From Arcticibacter sp045629565 (GTDB lineage Bacteria > Bacteroidota > Bacteroidia > Sphingobacteriales > Sphingobacteriaceae), in assembly GCF_045629565.1 (NCBI RefSeq), contig NZ_JAZQRL010000091.1, positions 1 to 64,000 of the forward strand: a DNA stretch of 64,000 nt. Direction: 5' to 3'. The position numbers were made by a program, and so were the translations under genes. Numbering within the stretch: the first letter of the stretch is position 1; each line of letters starts with the position of its first letter. Positions 16,096-26,007 of the stretch are shown here, one piece after another. The notes below the pieces were generated by a model, which was not told the origin of the DNA, made no database searches, and was given only the letters and a program-made list of their open reading frames with translations.

Positions 16096-19000
16096 ATGAA
16101 TAAATTCATAAAAGCCATTATCGGCTTCGCGTTGAAAAACAAGTATTTTATATTTTTTGCCACATTCATGATGATACTGGCAGGTTACCTGAGTTTTAAA
16201 CAAACCCCTATTGAAGCGTTCCCGGATGTGACTAATACCAACATCACCATTATTACGCAATGGCCCGGTAGAAGCGCTGAGGAGGTTGAGAAATTTGTCA
16301 GCAGACCCCTGGAAATAGCCATGAACCCCACTGAGAAGCGGACTAGTATCAGGTCGTCTTCCTTGTTTGGCTTGTCTATTGTGAAAGTGACGTTTGACGA
16401 TGACGTAGATTATGCTTTTGCGCGGGTTCAGGTCAATAATCATCTGGATGAAGCGGATTTGCCTGAAAATATTCAGCCCGAGGTGCAGCCCCCGTACGGA
16501 CCGACGGGAGAAATATTTCGTTATACGTTAAGTAGTGATCAGAAATCGGTAAGGGAGCTTAAGACATTACAGGACTGGGTTATCCAGAGGGAACTTTTAT
16601 CCGTTCCGGGCATAGCGGATGTTGTCAGTTTTGGAGGTGAAGTGAAGACCTACCAAATAACGGTGGACCCGCAGAAAGCTATTCAGTATGGTGTAAGTGC
16701 GACAGAGCTCTTCGACGCTGTGTCGAAAAGCAATATTAACGTAGGAGGGGATGTCATTGTTCAGAGCGGACAGGCCTATGTAGTGAGAGGTATCGGCATC
16801 TTGAATGATATCGATGAGATCAGAAATGTTGTCGTAAATAACTTTAATGGAACACCTGTATATGTTAAGACAGTCGCTGATGTGGCGGAATCAGCTTTGC
16901 CCCGGCTTGGACAAGTGGGTCGCGATCATGATCCCGATGTTGTTGAGGGAATCGTGGTCATGCGTAAGGGCGGCAATCCCAGTGAGGTTATTGAACGTCT
17001 GAAGGATAAAATATCAGAAATCAATACAACGATACTACCCGGAGATGTACAGATAAATCCATTCTACGATCGGGAGGATCTGGTGAACTACGCGACCCAT
17101 ACGGTTATGGGCAATATGCTCGAGGGGATCGTCTTTGTGACACTCATTGTGTTTCTTTTTATGGCAGACTGGCGCACCACGCTAATCGTATCGATCATCA
17201 TTCCGCTTGCCTTGCTATTCGCCTTTATTTGTTTGAAAATGAAGGGAATGTCGGCCAACCTCTTGTCCATGGGTGCCATCGATTTCGGGATTATTATTGA
17301 TGGTGCGGTTGTCATGGTCGAAGGCATTTTCGTTGCGCTCGACCACAGGGCCAGGCAGGTTGGTATGCCCAAGTTCAATGCCATGAGCAAGCTGGGCATT
17401 ATCAAGAAAGCATGTTTAGAGAATGGTAAAGGTATCTTCTTTGCCAAGCTTATCATCATAACCGGTTTGCTTCCTATTTTTACTTTTGAGAAGGTGGAAG
17501 GCAAGATGTTCTCACCACTTGCATGGACGTTAAGTTTCGCTTTGCTAGGTGCGTTATTGCTGACGTTTACGCTGGTTCCGGCCATGGCGAGTGTGCTCTT
17601 AAGGAAAAATGTCCGCGAAAAGCATAATGTATTTCTCGAATTCGTCATCCGGCATACCTTGAAAATCTATGATCGTTGTTTCAAACTGAGAAAGCTTGTT
17701 TTTGGGTTCTCAATTTTTTGCCTGCTGGCGGGAATTTTGAGCTTCAAGCTCCTTGGAACGGAGTTCCTGCCCACACTCGATGAAGGATCTATATATGTAC
17801 GTGCTACAGGCCCACTGAGCATTTCACTGGATGAAACAAAGAAGCTCTCCAATGAAATGAGAAAAGTGTTTTTAGGCTTTGACGAGGTTAAGCAGGTGTT
17901 ATCACAGACCGGACGGCCAAATGATGGTACAGACGCTACAGGCTTTTATAATATGGAATTTCATGTCGATATCCACCCAAGAAAGGAGTGGAAGCTTAAA
18001 CAGACAAAGGAACAGCTGATCGGGCGTATGCAGGAAAGTTTAAAAGGATTTCCGGGGATAAGCCTTAATTTCTCCCAACCCATATCGGATAATGTTGAGG
18101 AAGCCGTTTCGGGAGTCAAGGGGTCGATAGTTGTTAAGCTGTTTGGGAATGATTTCCATGTAATTGAGCGCGAAGAGGAGAAGATTTACGATATCCTTAA
18201 AGATATTACGGGTATCGAAGATCTGGGTATATTGAGGAACCTTGGCCAGCCGGAGCTGCAGATCAACCTGAATCAAAAGAAGATGGCTCTTTATGGAATT
18301 ACGACGGCGGATGCGAACGCAGTAATTGAAATGGCGATTGGGGGAAAAGCCGCTACGGAAATATTTGAGGGCGAGAGGAAATTCGATCTTATCATCCGTT
18401 ATCCTGAAGAGTTCAGAAACGATGAAAATGCTATAGGCAAGCTCATGATTCCCACTATATCAGGTGGGAAAGTACCGCTGGGCGAGGTCTCAGAGATCAT
18501 AAAGATAACCGGTCCCAGCATGATCTATAGAGATAAGCATGAGCGTTACGGTGCCATAAAATTCTCCATCCGAGGACGCGATATGGGAAGTGTTATTAGC
18601 GAAGCGCAGGCAAAAGTGAAAGAGCATATAAAATTGGATGATGGTTATAAGCTGGAGTGGGCCGGGGATTTCGAAAACCAGCAAAGGGCTTCAGCCAGAT
18701 TGGTTCAGGCTGTCCCGGTAAGCCTCCTGCTGATCTTTCTCATCCTATTTGTTTTGTTTGGGAATATACGAGATTCATTGCTTGTACTTAACAACGTTCC
18801 GTTTGCAATGGTAGGCGGGATCCTCGCTCTGCTGGCAACGGGTATTAACTTTAATATCTCGGCGGGAATCGGTTTTATAGCGCTGTTTGGTATCTGCGTG
18901 CAGAATGGTGTGATACTGATCACCCGGTTCAAGACAAATATTGCAAACTTGAAATACCAGCCCGAATGGACTTTTATTGATGCCATCAGAGATGGATTGG

Positions 19001-19215
19001 AAACGAGGATACGCCCGGTAATTATGACTGCTCTTATGGCAGCTATAGGGTTGTTGCCTGCAGCACTGTCTACAGGGATCGGTTCTGAAGCATCTAAGCC
19101 TCTTGCGGTTGTTGTGATCGGGGGATTGATTACCAATACACTCTTTAATCTCTTCGTATATCCAACGATTGTATATTGGGTATACCGCCCGGGAAAACTG
19201 GAGGAGGCTAATTAA
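16096..19215 (+). CDS. Heavy-metal efflux RND transporter (CzcA/CusA family)
   Basis: A 1039-residue inner-membrane proton antiporter with 12 membrane segments and two large periplasmic loops. The segment IDFGIIIDGAVVMVEG (about residues 395-410) corresponds to the DFG-x3-DGA motif of the heavy-metal HME-RND branch, not the drug-exporting HAE branch. TM12 ends in VVIGGLITNTLFNLFVYP. It is the third gene of the efflux operon and is followed by a strong terminator. The metal (Cu, Zn, Co, Ni or Cd) cannot be decided from sequence alone. Confidence 0.95.
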   Translation: MNKFIKAIIGFALKNKYFIFFATFMMILAGYLSFKQTPIEAFPDVTNTNITIITQWPGRSAEEVEKFVSRPLEIAMNPTEKRTSIRSSSLFGLSIVKVTFDDDVDYAFARVQVNNHLDEADLPENIQPEVQPPYGPTGEIFRYTLSSDQKSVRELKTLQDWVIQRELLSVPGIADVVSFGGEVKTYQITVDPQKAIQYGVSATELFDAVSKSNINVGGDVIVQSGQAYVVRGIGILNDIDEIRNVVVNNFNGTPVYVKTVADVAESALPRLGQVGRDHDPDVVEGIVVMRKGGNPSEVIERLKDKISEINTTILPGDVQINPFYDREDLVNYATHTVMGNMLEGIVFVTLIVFLFMADWRTTLIVSIIIPLALLFAFICLKMKGMSANLLSMGAIDFGIIIDGAVVMVEGIFVALDHRARQVGMPKFNAMSKLGIIKKACLENGKGIFFAKLIIITGLLPIFTFEKVEGKMFSPLAWTLSFALLGALLLTFTLVPAMASVLLRKNVREKHNVFLEFVIRHTLKIYDRCFKLRKLVFGFSIFCLLAGILSFKLLGTEFLPTLDEGSIYVRATGPLSISLDETKKLSNEMRKVFLGFDEVKQVLSQTGRPNDGTDATGFYNMEFHVDIHPRKEWKLKQTKEQLIGRMQESLKGFPGISLNFSQPISDNVEEAVSGVKGSIVVKLFGNDFHVIEREEEKIYDILKDITGIEDLGILRNLGQPELQINLNQKKMALYGITTADANAVIEMAIGGKAATEIFEGERKFDLIIRYPEEFRNDENAIGKLMIPTISGGKVPLGEVSEIIKITGPSMIYRDKHERYGAIKFSIRGRDMGSVISEAQAKVKEHIKLDDGYKLEWAGDFENQQRASARLVQAVPVSLLLIFLILFVLFGNIRDSLLVLNNVPFAMVGGILALLATGINFNISAGIGFIALFGICVQNGVILITRFKTNIANLKYQPEWTFIDAIRDGLETRIRPVIMTALMAAIGLLPAALSTGIGSEASKPLAVVVIGGLITNTLFNLFVYPTIVYWVYRPGKLEEAN

Positions 19216-19220
19216 CAAAA

Positions 19221-19254
19221 ACAGCTTTCATCACGAGGTGAAAGCTGTTTTTTA
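19221..19254 (+). terminator. Strong intrinsic terminator after the RND operon
   Basis: A perfect 10-bp stem ACAGCTTTCA/TGAAAGCTGT (19221-19230 and 19239-19248), 8-nt loop, followed by a T run (TTTTTATTT). It starts 6 bp after the RND stop codon and closes the operon. Confidence 0.85.
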
Positions 19255-19367
19255 TTTGCATAGGGAAAGATCCAATTTGTCACTAGCTCTTTACAGAAAC
19301 GCTTCACCGGTTTGTTCCAACGCGCAGATTTTTTCCTAAGTTAGTAATACACTTAATACACACTTAG

Positions 19368-20123
19368 ATGAAAGTTTTATTAACCATCATTGCCGCGTAC
19401 GCGGTGGGCAGCAGCTTTGCCTATGCCCAGCCGGACGAATCGAGAGAGTTTATCTACCTGTACTCCGATTCGATTATTTATGCGAAACGGATAGATCTCG
19501 AAAGGAACTATACAGGCTCTGTCTACCTGTGGGCGGACGCTAAACGCATCCACCCGGAACAGGTGAAGTTCTTTAACAACAATCGTGGCTTCTTTGCAAA
19601 CGTGAAAGATTTGGACGTGATTGGGCGGACTCATTTCTCGGAACGTATCAGACAGGGGAAGATAAATTTGTTTGAGGCGGAAACGGTTAATTGGGATGCT
19701 TATGATGATAGGAGAGGTTATCACCGGCCTGCTGTAGTGGAAAGTAAAAACTATTATAACAAAGGATATGGATCTCTCAGAAAGGCTAATTACGTTAATC
19801 TGAGCATTGACCTGGCAGATAATCCCCGAAGTATGGCCTTTCTTAAAAAATACAGGTCTACACAGAGAACCCAGGTTGCTATGTACGTGGCCGCGGGGCT
19901 TTCTTTCCTATCAGGGGTTGCTATGACGATATCAAAAGGTGGCGAAGAACCCTGGGGGCCGAATAATCATGCGGATTTCCCATCGGGAAATTCCTCTTTT
20001 TCCCGTTTAGTTCCCGGATTGGCGCTGACAGGCGTCGGCCTTGGTCTTGCTACCGGCGGATATTTCATAGGCCCCTCGCGGACAAAGCAATTGAAACAAG
20101 CGGTGGATGCTTACAACGATTAA
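19368..20123 (+). CDS. Hypothetical exported protein with C-terminal membrane segments
   Basis: A 251-residue protein with a signal peptide (MKVLLTIIAAYAVGSSFAYA). The middle part is soluble and rich in Tyr, Arg and Asp; the motif YSDSIIYAKRIDL near residue 32 resembles the start of small secreted beta-strand domains. Two hydrophobic stretches near residues 168-185 and 220-238 may be membrane helices. It follows the RND terminator and has its own leader, so it is probably a single-gene unit. No family is recognised. Confidence 0.7.
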   Translation: MKVLLTIIAAYAVGSSFAYAQPDESREFIYLYSDSIIYAKRIDLERNYTGSVYLWADAKRIHPEQVKFFNNNRGFFANVKDLDVIGRTHFSERIRQGKINLFEAETVNWDAYDDRRGYHRPAVVESKNYYNKGYGSLRKANYVNLSIDLADNPRSMAFLKKYRSTQRTQVAMYVAAGLSFLSGVAMTISKGGEEPWGPNNHADFPSGNSSFSRLVPGLALTGVGLGLATGGYFIGPSRTKQLKQAVDAYND

Positions 20124-20256
20124 CTGAAGCGTGAAATTCGCTTTTTAAAGATACCTGGCGACACTTGTATGATAATGGGAGTGACTAAAACAGTATAGGC
20201 TATTAAGTGTTCTTAGTGTAGAAACATCTGCAAAACAAACCGTTAATCTGAAAAAC

Positions 20257-20790
20257 ATGGATAGCATTAACAAGCAGCAACAGGAGAAAAATCATGAAGA
20301 TCTCCATGGAGCCGAAGCGAAAGCCCGGATAAAGGACATGGCAAAAGACAGCTCATGTTTCTTTTGTACTGATTTAAAAAAAGGAGATGCTTTTGCTACC
20401 AGACCCATGTCCGTGCAGGACATAGATGAGGAGGGGAATTTATGGTTCCTTAGCGCGAGTGATAGTAATAAGAACCAGAAAATTTCTGTTGACCCCTCTG
20501 TTCAGTTGTTATTTCAGGGTTCGTCGTATTCTGAATTTCTGACGCTTTTCGGTTCTGCCCAAATCGTGCTGGATAAACAAAAGATAAAGGAACTCTGGAA
20601 CCCCATATTGAAAACGTGGTTTACAGAGGGCGTTGATGACCCAAGAATCACTGCTCTCAAGATTGAGCCCCATAAAGGTTATTATTGGGACACCAAGCAT
20701 GGTGCAGCTGTTTCGATGATTAAACAGGCTGCCGGAGCCATCATGGGGAAGACCCTTGATGATTCTATAGAAGGCAACATTAGGATTTAA
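20257..20790 (+). CDS. Pyridoxamine 5'-phosphate oxidase-like flavin protein (general stress protein 26 type)
   Basis: A 177-residue split-barrel FMN-binding protein. The patterns TRPMSVQDIDEEGNLWFLSA (about 50-69) and VQLLFQGSSYSEFLTLFGSA (about 88-107) are typical of the general stress protein 26 group, whose members bind FMN or FAD and have poorly defined redox functions. The first 25 residues are hydrophilic. Its stop codon overlaps the end of the convergent DUF2200 gene by 11 bp. Confidence 0.88.
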   Translation: MDSINKQQQEKNHEDLHGAEAKARIKDMAKDSSCFFCTDLKKGDAFATRPMSVQDIDEEGNLWFLSASDSNKNQKISVDPSVQLLFQGSSYSEFLTLFGSAQIVLDKQKIKELWNPILKTWFTEGVDDPRITALKIEPHKGYYWDTKHGAAVSMIKQAAGAIMGKTLDDSIEGNIRI

Positions 20791-21151
20791 TAGTTCTCAG
20801 AATCTTATCCATCTTACGGCCTTTTGCTAATTCGTCTACTAACTTATCCAGGTATCTTACCTTTTGCGTTAGCGAATTTTCGATATCTTCGACACGATAA
20901 CCGCAGATCAGGCCTGTTATCAGGTGGACATTGGGATTTAAGTTAGCTCGGTTGAAGAAGTCCTCGAAAGTGACATTTTTATCAATTAGATCGTTAACTG
21001 TCTGTTGGTCAAAGCCTGTTAGCCACTGTATGACTTGGAGCAGTTCATCCTTTGATCTTCCTTTTTTTTCCACTTTTGCCAGATACATAGGAAATACGGA
21101 AGAGAATTTCATTTTAGTCATCCTTTCATCATGATTGCTTGTGGTGTTCAT
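20780..21151 (-). CDS. DUF2200 family protein
   Basis: A small cytoplasmic protein; 123 residues from the Met of MNTTSNHDERMTKMKFSSVF. The frame is open 23 codons further (to 21220), but those residues are not like the family, which begins close to KMKFSSVFPMYLAKVEKKGR. The pattern VIQWLTGFD and a later NPNVHLITGLICGYRVEDIE also fit DUF2200. The function of the family is unknown. The 3' end overlaps the convergent flavin protein gene. Confidence 0.85.
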   Translation of the reverse strand: MNTTSNHDERMTKMKFSSVFPMYLAKVEKKGRSKDELLQVIQWLTGFDQQTVNDLIDKNVTFEDFFNRANLNPNVHLITGLICGYRVEDIENSLTQKVRYLDKLVDELAKGRKMDKILRTIKS

Positions 21152-21417
21152 ACTAGGCGGTTTTATTGTTTTTCTACCTTTTACTATTGTACTAAGATCG
21201 ATTCCATTAAATATAATCATAATAGGAAACTCTCCAGTGACTTAATGAAAGATTGCTGGGGAAGGCCTTCATATGTTTCCCAGCTGACCCATCGGGCCAG
21301 TGCATTCCTTCAGGAGGAGCCTTTGGTGCAGTGCAGTAGCTGGTGTTAAAATACCCGCTGAAATATAAGGCACCGGATGGTTCGGAAGCTATTTCAGGAC
21401 CACATCGCTTGTATCCG

Positions 21418-22044
21418 TTACTGGTGCCGCTTATCCGCGTCCTTCTTTCTGACAATACGATGGATGGCATCATCGAGCTGCTCAGCGCTTTCAATGAGCA
21501 TTTCGCAGATGTTTTTCAAGTTTTGGTCAATATCCATTTTGTTGAGAATGTTGACGAGTCCGATAACATTTGCGAGCGGACGACGAAGAACATGTGATTG
21601 TTCCCATACTATCTCATCCAACAGGTTGTTTTTCTCTTCAATCTCGGTCTTCGCAACTTCCAGCTCTTGGTTGGCAACTACAACCTCGGTAATGTCATGA
21701 CCTATACAGAAAACGCCAGAAGGAGATCCGTCTTCGGTAATCATGGCGGTGTATTCCCACTGGGTTACGATATAGCCGCCTTTTCCGTCGTGCTTGCGGA
21801 TGGTTGCGGGAAAGGATTGGTCAGGGTACCGGAAGCACATAGCAGATACCTCCTCACAAACTTTGCTGTCGTCCGGATGCATCGTTAGGAAATAGGGCTT
21901 GCCAACGATCTCCCCACTTATATGATCGAACGCACTTGCATAATTCTTGTTGACGTAATGGTATTTTCCATCTATTCCGGCTATAATGATGTAGAAGAAA
22001 TGTGAGTTTTCCAGAAGTCGGATCGTGTCTTTGAAGTTATGCAT
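21418..22044 (-). CDS. PAS-domain protein with a solitary HisKA dimerisation domain
   Basis: A 208-residue protein: a PAS domain (about 10-120, ending in CIGHDITEVVVANQELE), a coiled-coil linker and an H-box-like segment EQSHVLRRPLANVIGLVNIL that holds the usual phosphorylatable His. The protein ends about 40 residues later, before any ATPase domain, and the next 200 bp downstream show no such domain in any frame. So it cannot phosphorylate itself; it may be a signalling partner, or a kinase cut short by an old deletion. Similar short proteins are found in Bacteroidota. Confidence 0.8.
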   Translation of the reverse strand: MHNFKDTIRLLENSHFFYIIIAGIDGKYHYVNKNYASAFDHISGEIVGKPYFLTMHPDDSKVCEEVSAMCFRYPDQSFPATIRKHDGKGGYIVTQWEYTAMITEDGSPSGVFCIGHDITEVVVANQELEVAKTEIEEKNNLLDEIVWEQSHVLRRPLANVIGLVNILNKMDIDQNLKNICEMLIESAEQLDDAIHRIVRKKDADKRHQ

Positions 22045-22100
22045 ATATAGGCATGGAGGTGTTTAATTGATTGAGGAGGCCGGCAAGCTGTTCAATATAA

Positions 22101-24194
22101 CTAGGACAACAGCTTACAGCATTCTTTAATTTCTGCTGTTAATTTCAGCAGTGGAAGGACCCCGTCGCAGGTGTCAGCATGTTTTACTATAACAGGCGAA
22201 GATTCAAAGTGTTCCGCGGAAGCGTATTTGCTGCTCATATTGTATAAGCTTTTCTTGAGCGTGTCAAGGGCTGCCTGAATCTGTAATACATCTTTATTGG
22301 TGTTGTGAAACATGGCATCTTTCACTCTGACCGCTGAAAAAAGTGAGGTAATCATGGAGCTAAGCTTTAAACTGAGTACCTGGAAATGGTACACATCTTT
22401 TTCTTTTTCAATACTACGTTTTGGTTCGTTCTGCATGCCGGCAAAGGCACTTGAAAGACCTGCGAGGCTCGTGTAGACGCTTTTCCGGGAGAGCTTATAG
22501 TCAGTTACGTCCGTTGGTGCCCCTATGGCTTCGTCATAGAGTTTTTCCAGATATCTGATATTAGAATGAAGTACTTGTCTGATGTGTAGGCCCAGCTTTC
22601 CCCCTTCCCAAACGGGGAAAAGATAGGCGGCTCCAAATGCAATCATACAGCCTAACAGCGTGTCGTATATTCGCTCTAAGATGATAGAGCTGTCCTGACC
22701 AGAATAGACATTAAAAGACAGAACAACCATTGCGGTGATAAATGCTGCAGCCACCAGGTAGTTTATGCGTAAGAAAGCCAGAAACCCAACCAGGAATAGG
22801 ACAGCGAACGAAATCTGAATTTCTGTCTGCTGAAAAAGTAAGAGAATTCCAAAGCCGGCCACAATACCTGTAAGACTTCCGATGAGGCGTTGCTTGTTCC
22901 GCTTTTGCGTAATATTGAATGACGGACGGATAACCATCAGGATAGTCAGCACTATCCAATAGTTGTAAGTACCCAGGTTAAGGACATAAGCCAAACCAAA
23001 ACCGACCATACAGGCAATGGTAAGCCTCAGTGCAAACCTGAAGATGGGAGATTTGAGACTAAGATTGCTTTTAACAGGGGCAAAGCTGAAGTCCTGCACA
23101 GATACGAAATGTGCATATTGCACCTGGGCATCACCGTCCCCGATTCCTGTCCTTATGGCTTTGATATACTCATCTATTTGCCTGATGTTATGTTTAAGTC
23201 TGGTCAGCATACTGGCGTTGCTTTCGCTTTCTCTATCGATGATGTACTGAAGTCTGTCTTCAAGCAATCGTGTTTCCGCGAGATACTTATTGATGCGTGG
23301 ACTCCTTCTCGTTTGCAAAGCATCACTGATCATTTGCAGTTCCTTTACCTGTAACTTAATGATTTTGTTGACGAGCTCTAAAACGCCGCTGACTTGAAAA
23401 TGCTTACGCACGAAGGCATAGTCATAATGTATGGCGGTTATCTGATCGTAGAGATCTATAGCCCAGGAGGCGATTCTGATAAGTTTTTGGCCTTCGATGT
23501 TCTCAGGGCTCATAGCCTGCCTGTCACGTATCAGCAAACTACGAACAAGTTCCTGTTTTTCGTTAATGCGAATATGCAAGGATAACAACTTCTTATAGGA
23601 GAGTTCCAGCGGAGCATTAGTATCATAGAAAAGCGCTTTAGCACTCAGAAACTCGGACGTAGATGCAAGACATTCCGCAATGGCATGCTTTAATGACCGA
23701 AGAGGCCAGAGCCGGATATAGAGGTAGCTGACCAGGTAGTACCATACGCTTCCCCCAAGAACAAAAAGGCTGAATGCTAACGCATCAGCAGGCTTTAAGC
23801 CCCAACTGAAAATGGCTTGTCCGATCAGCGATATTCCCAGTATACTATACCTCGGCCCGTAAGATGTGAGCATAGAACAGCAGAAGACGACAGCAGAAAA
23901 GACTATTGCCAGCAGTAAGGGATAGGGCCAGGCTGTGGCTGCCATCAGTGAAATGGAGAACAAAAGTGGAACACTGATCAACAGACTTATTTTCTTGTCG
24001 GTAGCTGTACCGGCACTTTCCGTAACACCTATATTTAACGCACCTAAACCAGCTGTTATCGCCGCCTCAGGGTAGCCAAGGCTAAACAATACAAAAACCG
24101 GAGACAGTACACTCAGAGCTATCCTGAAGGCGTCGGTAAAATACTCGGAAAGGAAAAAGCGCTTCAAACGCAGAAAGAAGTAAGATGTAGTCAT
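22101..24194 (-). CDS. FUSC-family inner-membrane protein (YccS-like)
   Basis: A 697-residue membrane protein with two blocks of hydrophobic helices (about residues 20-175 and 385-530), each followed by a helical cytoplasmic domain, the layout of the FUSC/YccS/aromatic acid exporter group. The second block holds YNYWIVLTILMVIRPSFNIT, typical of these proteins. Members are thought to export aromatic or fusaric acid-like compounds, but the substrate here is unknown. It stands alone, 56 bp upstream of the PAS protein gene on the same strand. Confidence 0.88.
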   Translation of the reverse strand: MTTSYFFLRLKRFFLSEYFTDAFRIALSVLSPVFVLFSLGYPEAAITAGLGALNIGVTESAGTATDKKISLLISVPLLFSISLMAATAWPYPLLLAIVFSAVVFCCSMLTSYGPRYSILGISLIGQAIFSWGLKPADALAFSLFVLGGSVWYYLVSYLYIRLWPLRSLKHAIAECLASTSEFLSAKALFYDTNAPLELSYKKLLSLHIRINEKQELVRSLLIRDRQAMSPENIEGQKLIRIASWAIDLYDQITAIHYDYAFVRKHFQVSGVLELVNKIIKLQVKELQMISDALQTRRSPRINKYLAETRLLEDRLQYIIDRESESNASMLTRLKHNIRQIDEYIKAIRTGIGDGDAQVQYAHFVSVQDFSFAPVKSNLSLKSPIFRFALRLTIACMVGFGLAYVLNLGTYNYWIVLTILMVIRPSFNITQKRNKQRLIGSLTGIVAGFGILLLFQQTEIQISFAVLFLVGFLAFLRINYLVAAAFITAMVVLSFNVYSGQDSSIILERIYDTLLGCMIAFGAAYLFPVWEGGKLGLHIRQVLHSNIRYLEKLYDEAIGAPTDVTDYKLSRKSVYTSLAGLSSAFAGMQNEPKRSIEKEKDVYHFQVLSLKLSSMITSLFSAVRVKDAMFHNTNKDVLQIQAALDTLKKSLYNMSSKYASAEHFESSPVIVKHADTCDGVLPLLKLTAEIKECCKLLS

Positions 24195-24454
24195 TTAAGC
24201 AGTTATCGGGGGCAAAGTTACGATTCCTGGTTCTTAATCATGCATGTGAGATTAAATAGCTGTAATACCCGTAATGGCAGTACTGAATGACATAACTGAA
24301 GAGATTCGGTCTAGGAGCCGAGCTTAAAAATAACTTAAGCCTTTTCAAGTTAGTAGTAAGTTTTTATATTTATGGATATTCAATAAGTGATACTTAAAGT
24401 TAAATAAATATCCATTGACGTTTCTTATACGAACAACTAACCCAAAATAACCAG

Positions 24455-25975
24455 ATGAGGATGCTACGTAAGCTTTTGCTTTTAATGGTCATGACGATTG
24501 CCGTACCCGGTATGGTAGAGGCTCAAAAGAAGAGTTCGGCCACTGCCAAAAATAAGCGGCCAATGAATGTTTTGTTTCTCGTTTCAGACGATATGAGGGC
24601 TGAGTTAAATGTGTACGGTAGCCAGATAGCTAAGACCCCTAATCTCGACCGGTTGGCGAACGATGGGGTAAGATTTGAAAGGGCATACTGTCAATATCCT
24701 TTATGTGGACCATCACGCGCATCCATATTATCAGGTCGCCGTCCAACAACCAGTGGTTTGTATGGTAACCGCGAATGGTTGGGGGCTTCTTACCCTGACT
24801 GGGTAAGTTTACCGAAATATTTTCAGCAGCAAGGCTATGTTACCTTGCGCAGCGGCAAAATTTTCCATGGCGGGATTGATGACACCGAAGCCTGGGATCA
24901 GGGCGGCGAAGAGCGTTTATGGAGTAATCCGATCGATACGACTCCTCCTTCCGCGGTGTCAGCATCCGAATTTTGGGCAAAGTATATAGAAGGTCCACCC
25001 AAGGTTACTCCTGGGACGGAGGGGTATTCTCAATCTGACCGCTGGGCTGCTGTAGAGGGGGACTCCGCGATGAACCTGGGAGACACGAAAGTGGCCGATC
25101 GTGCCATAGAATATATTCAGGAGAGCAAGAAAGGCGGGAAGCCGTTTTTTATTGCTTGCGGGTTTTCCAAACCCCACTCACCCTTGGTTGCTCCCAAGGA
25201 GTTTTTTGATCTTTATCCGGCTGATAAGATTGTTCTTCCTCCCGACTTTGCGTCGCTTCCTTCTGTTCCTGTCGGCTTCCCCGAAGGAGCTATAAGAAAA
25301 AGGAATGCGGATTTGTTCGTCGGCCGTTCCGCATCGCCCGAGGAGGCTAAGGATATGACCCGGGCCTATCTGGCTTGCGTAAGCTATGCGGATTGGAATA
25401 TAGGACGTGTTCTGGCCGAGTTGGATCGACAGGGGCTTCGTGAAAATACGATAATTGTTTTCTGGTCTGACCATGGATATCAGCTGGGAGAGAAGGGCAA
25501 GTGGTCGAAGGCAGGGTCGCTGTGGGAACAGGGGGCCAGGGTCCCTTTTATTATCCTGGATCCAAGGGCTAAGGGAAATGGAAAATCCTCACCACGTATT
25601 GTCGAACTCCTTGATATTTATCCCACTCTGGCCGACCTGTGCGGACTGCCTGAACCGGAAGGTATGGAAGGTGTCAGCCTTTCGCCATTGTTGAACGATC
25701 CTGTCAAGCCCAGCGACCGGCCCGCTTATACCGTATGGAACGAACATGGAAAAGGGATAACCGGCGTATGTGTACGCACGGAACGGTGGCGTTATGCTGA
25801 ATTTTTTGGTATTGGAGCAGGCGCCTATCTCACCGATCCAATTAACGACCCTCACGAGTTGGTGAACCTGATCCATGATCCACAATATAAGGAAGTAGTG
25901 GAAAAAATGCATTCGTTGGCCACATCTCACGTGGCAGGGAAGACTGAACTGACCAGGCCTGTCTCGGGCAAGTAA
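24455..25975 (+). CDS. Secreted sulfatase (iduronate-2-sulfatase-like)
   Basis: A 506-residue exported sulfatase with a signal peptide (first 23 residues). The formylglycine motif C84-G-P-S-R88 fits C-x-P-S-R, so it needs the maturation enzyme anSME or FGE, which is not in the window. The calcium site begins with S44-D45-D46, and SDHGYQLGEKGKWSKA (near 345) gives the second metal-binding part, as in the S1_7 iduronate-2-sulfatase-like group. It probably removes sulfate from a polysaccharide. It is convergent with the pectate lyase gene (tail to tail, 32 bp). Confidence 0.93.
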   Translation: MRMLRKLLLLMVMTIAVPGMVEAQKKSSATAKNKRPMNVLFLVSDDMRAELNVYGSQIAKTPNLDRLANDGVRFERAYCQYPLCGPSRASILSGRRPTTSGLYGNREWLGASYPDWVSLPKYFQQQGYVTLRSGKIFHGGIDDTEAWDQGGEERLWSNPIDTTPPSAVSASEFWAKYIEGPPKVTPGTEGYSQSDRWAAVEGDSAMNLGDTKVADRAIEYIQESKKGGKPFFIACGFSKPHSPLVAPKEFFDLYPADKIVLPPDFASLPSVPVGFPEGAIRKRNADLFVGRSASPEEAKDMTRAYLACVSYADWNIGRVLAELDRQGLRENTIIVFWSDHGYQLGEKGKWSKAGSLWEQGARVPFIILDPRAKGNGKSSPRIVELLDIYPTLADLCGLPEPEGMEGVSLSPLLNDPVKPSDRPAYTVWNEHGKGITGVCVRTERWRYAEFFGIGAGAYLTDPINDPHELVNLIHDPQYKEVVEKMHSLATSHVAGKTELTRPVSGK

Positions 25976-26007
25976 GATCAAATGCAACAGGTTTAAAGTT
26001 GGAACGC

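Noticed and set aside
17088..17648. 186-codon minus-strand frame within the RND gene
   Set aside because: Lies wholly inside a clear RND transporter gene and has no family resemblance.
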